Part shown: positions 34,501-35,407 of the stretch, piece by piece
Numbering within the stretch: the first letter of the stretch is position 1
How the letters are laid out: the number at the start of each line of letters is the position of its first letter
Origin: Catenulispora rubra
GTDB taxonomy: Bacteria > Actinomycetota > Actinomycetes > Streptomycetales > Catenulisporaceae
Length of the DNA: 35,407 nucleotides
Assembly: GCF_015356825.1 (NCBI RefSeq)
Contig: NZ_JAACYW010000099.1
Span: 1-35,407, forward strand
Direction: 5' to 3'
Notes under the pieces: model-generated
The model's database searches: none
What the model was told of the DNA's origin: nothing
What the model saw: only the letters and a program-made list of their open reading frames with translations
Position numbers and translations under genes: made by a program

Positions 34501-34578
34501 GCCCGGCCTGGCGGTGTCAACCCGGACCCTTAGCTGCTGTGGTCCGGTCTCGTCCGGGCTGACACCGCCAGTCCGGGC
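34501..34578. repeat. 27-bp-arm palindrome P1
   Basis: The arms 34501-34527 and 34552-34578 match in 25 of 27 positions around a 24-base loop, able to form a very stable cruciform or RNA hairpin. The loop contains GCTGTGGTCCGG, which recurs, inverted, in the P2 loop. Confidence 0.8.
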
Positions 34579-34910
34579 TGGTTGTGCAAGCACCGCCGAC
34601 AGCGACGAGGGATCCAGGACAACCCCAGGTGCGTGTAAGAAGGATCCACCGAACGACATGGCACGTCGCGCTGGCCTGTCGCGTTGCGCGGCTGTGGGGC
34701 GCCGGATCCGCTCGGGGTCGGCGGGCTGGACTCACCGGTTCGACTGCTGCCCCACCGCAGGCTGCCGGTATCGCAGGCCACGTCCACTGGTGGCGGCGGT
34801 CTGGGTTGGTGAGGCGGCAGCGTAGCCGGTGCCGTGGTGAGGGGGTCCGAAGGACCATGCGGGGGTTTGGTTCTGGGTCCCTCGCCGCGTCAGCGGGCGC
34901 AGCCAACCTG

Positions 34911-34985
34911 CCCGGTTTGGCGGTGTCAAGCCGGACGGAGCCGGACCACAGCAAGTGTGATGCGGCTTGATTCCGCCAAACCGGG
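34911..34985. repeat. 23-bp-arm palindrome P2
   Basis: The arms 34911-34933 and 34963-34985 match in 21 of 23 positions around a 29-base loop. P2 is a diverged inverted copy of P1 at the equivalent place in the right arm. Confidence 0.8.
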
Positions 34986-35387
34986 CTGGTTCCGTTTACG
35001 GCGATGACGCGGCGAGGGACCCAGAACCCGGCGACCACAAGCAGCGACCGCCACCCAACAACGCGGCGCAGGCAACAGCGGACAGAAAGCCGAACAGTCG
35101 CGGGCCGCCGGCAAACCGTCGGACGCGCGGGTCGCCCCCTCGTCGAGGAGGCCCGCCAGAGGCCTCAAGGCACCCACCAAACGCGGCAGACAGCCGCCCA
35201 CATGACGTGTGCGCAGTGACTCGGACCCATGCGTGGTCGTGTACGCCAAAACCGCCAGCCGCCAGCGCAACCTGCGGGGCACAACCGAACTGCGTCCCCC
35301 CGCGAGGTCACCAAACCATGTGCGAAGCCGTAAAAAACGCCTGTAAACCACACGCCAACCGCACCCCGACCACACGCCAAACCACCA

Positions 35388-35407
35388 CCCCACCCCAACC
35401 CCAACCC
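35388..35407 (-). other. G-quadruplex-like tract at the window edge
   Basis: The plus strand has C-runs at 35388-35391, 35393-35396, 35399-35402 and 35405-35407. The minus strand therefore reads GGGTTGGGGTTGGGGTGGGG, four G-runs with one- or two-base loops. The window cuts the last run, so its full extent is unknown. Confidence 0.6.

Larger units (their letters stand above)
33954..35372. repeat. Long imperfect inverted duplication, gene-free
   Basis: The left arm (about 33954-34640, including a later insertion) and the right arm (about 34850-35372, reverse orientation) are diverged copies of one unit of about 0.5 kb around a spacer of about 0.2 kb. The outer parts (33954-34170 and 35169-35372) match best, sharing GGGGTGCGGTTGG, TTTACAGG, ACGGCTTCGC, CGCAGTTCGGT, TTGCGCTGGCGGCTGG and GTCCGAGTCACTGCGCAC. 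Inner blocks share CCGGGCTGGTT and the variant pair GCGACGAGGGATCCAGGAC / GCGGCGAGGGACCCAGAAC. Single-base and larger indels between the copies break every reading frame, so I call no gene in 33928-35407. Confidence 0.75.

Noticed and set aside
34501..34985. Integron attC-type sites
   Set aside because: P1 and P2 are long palindromes but lack matching RYYYAAC / GTTRRRY core boxes, and no integrase or cassette is present.
33954..35404. Similar short peptides encoded by the two outer arms (GFAQGLMTS and GFAHGLVTS)
   Set aside because: The similarity follows from DNA homology. A one-base indel after the T-run and a further indel before it put the copies in different frames, so a conserved protein is not supported.
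33954..35407. Linear-chromosome telomere
   Set aside because: Palindromes and G-runs recall actinomycete ends, but core biosynthetic genes adjoin the region, the repeats are an internal inverted duplication, and no terminal-protein or tap/tpg-like gene is present. The window edge is not evidence of a chromosome end.

Overview
The window is very GC-rich (third codon positions almost all G or C). It reads as a chromosomal segment of a mycelial or streptomycete-like actinobacterium: F420-type and DUF4328 proteins, an ethylmalonyl-CoA-type gene pair, and an ilvBNC / leuB / ilvE / serA neighbourhood of the kind found in actinomycetes. I do not claim a genus. No tRNA, rRNA, CRISPR array or prophage was seen.

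Layout. 1-7.9 kb: mixed metabolism. It holds a MaoC hydratase, a DUF4328 membrane protein, an unrecognised protein, an alpha/beta hydrolase, a tightly coupled acyl-CoA dehydrogenase plus malyl-CoA-lyase-like pair with its own promoter and palindrome, an EamA transporter and a small unknown protein. 8.2-10.7 kb (+): a DUF3533/YhgE-like membrane protein, adenosine deaminase and an F420/FMN split-barrel enzyme, probably one operon. 10.9-17.1 kb (-): a complete peptide ABC importer (oppA-B-C-D-F), with stop/start overlaps between the permease and ATPase genes. 17.3-28.5 kb (-): branched-chain amino acid synthesis, read in transcription order leuB, ilvE, an MFS transporter, cimA, a membrane GGDEF protein, ilvB, ilvN, ilvC. 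28.9-33.9 kb: a SAM methyltransferase, serA (-), an Mrp/ApbC Fe-S carrier and an APH-fold kinase.

The genes fit together as an isoleucine/valine/leucine module. CimA makes citramalate from pyruvate and acetyl-CoA for isoleucine, IlvBN and IlvC carry out the shared steps, LeuB serves the leucine branch, and IlvE does the final transamination. Two genes in the module, ilvB and cimA, each follow an attenuator-like leader: a short peptide rich in Ile/Leu/Val (ilvB) or with two ATT Ile codons (cimA), a leader stem, then an intrinsic terminator.

The last 1.48 kb (33.93-35.41 kb) has no convincing gene. It is a long imperfect inverted duplication with 0.5-kb arms. Each arm contains a GC-rich perfect-to-near-perfect palindrome. 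The left arm is interrupted by a 180-bp MITE-like element with perfect 19-bp terminal inverted repeats and an exact 10-bp target duplication. The right arm preserves the unoccupied site. The window ends in a run of C-tracts with G-quadruplex potential on the minus strand. A further recurring oddity is short degenerate tandem repeats (13-17 bp) placed at or just after stop codons.
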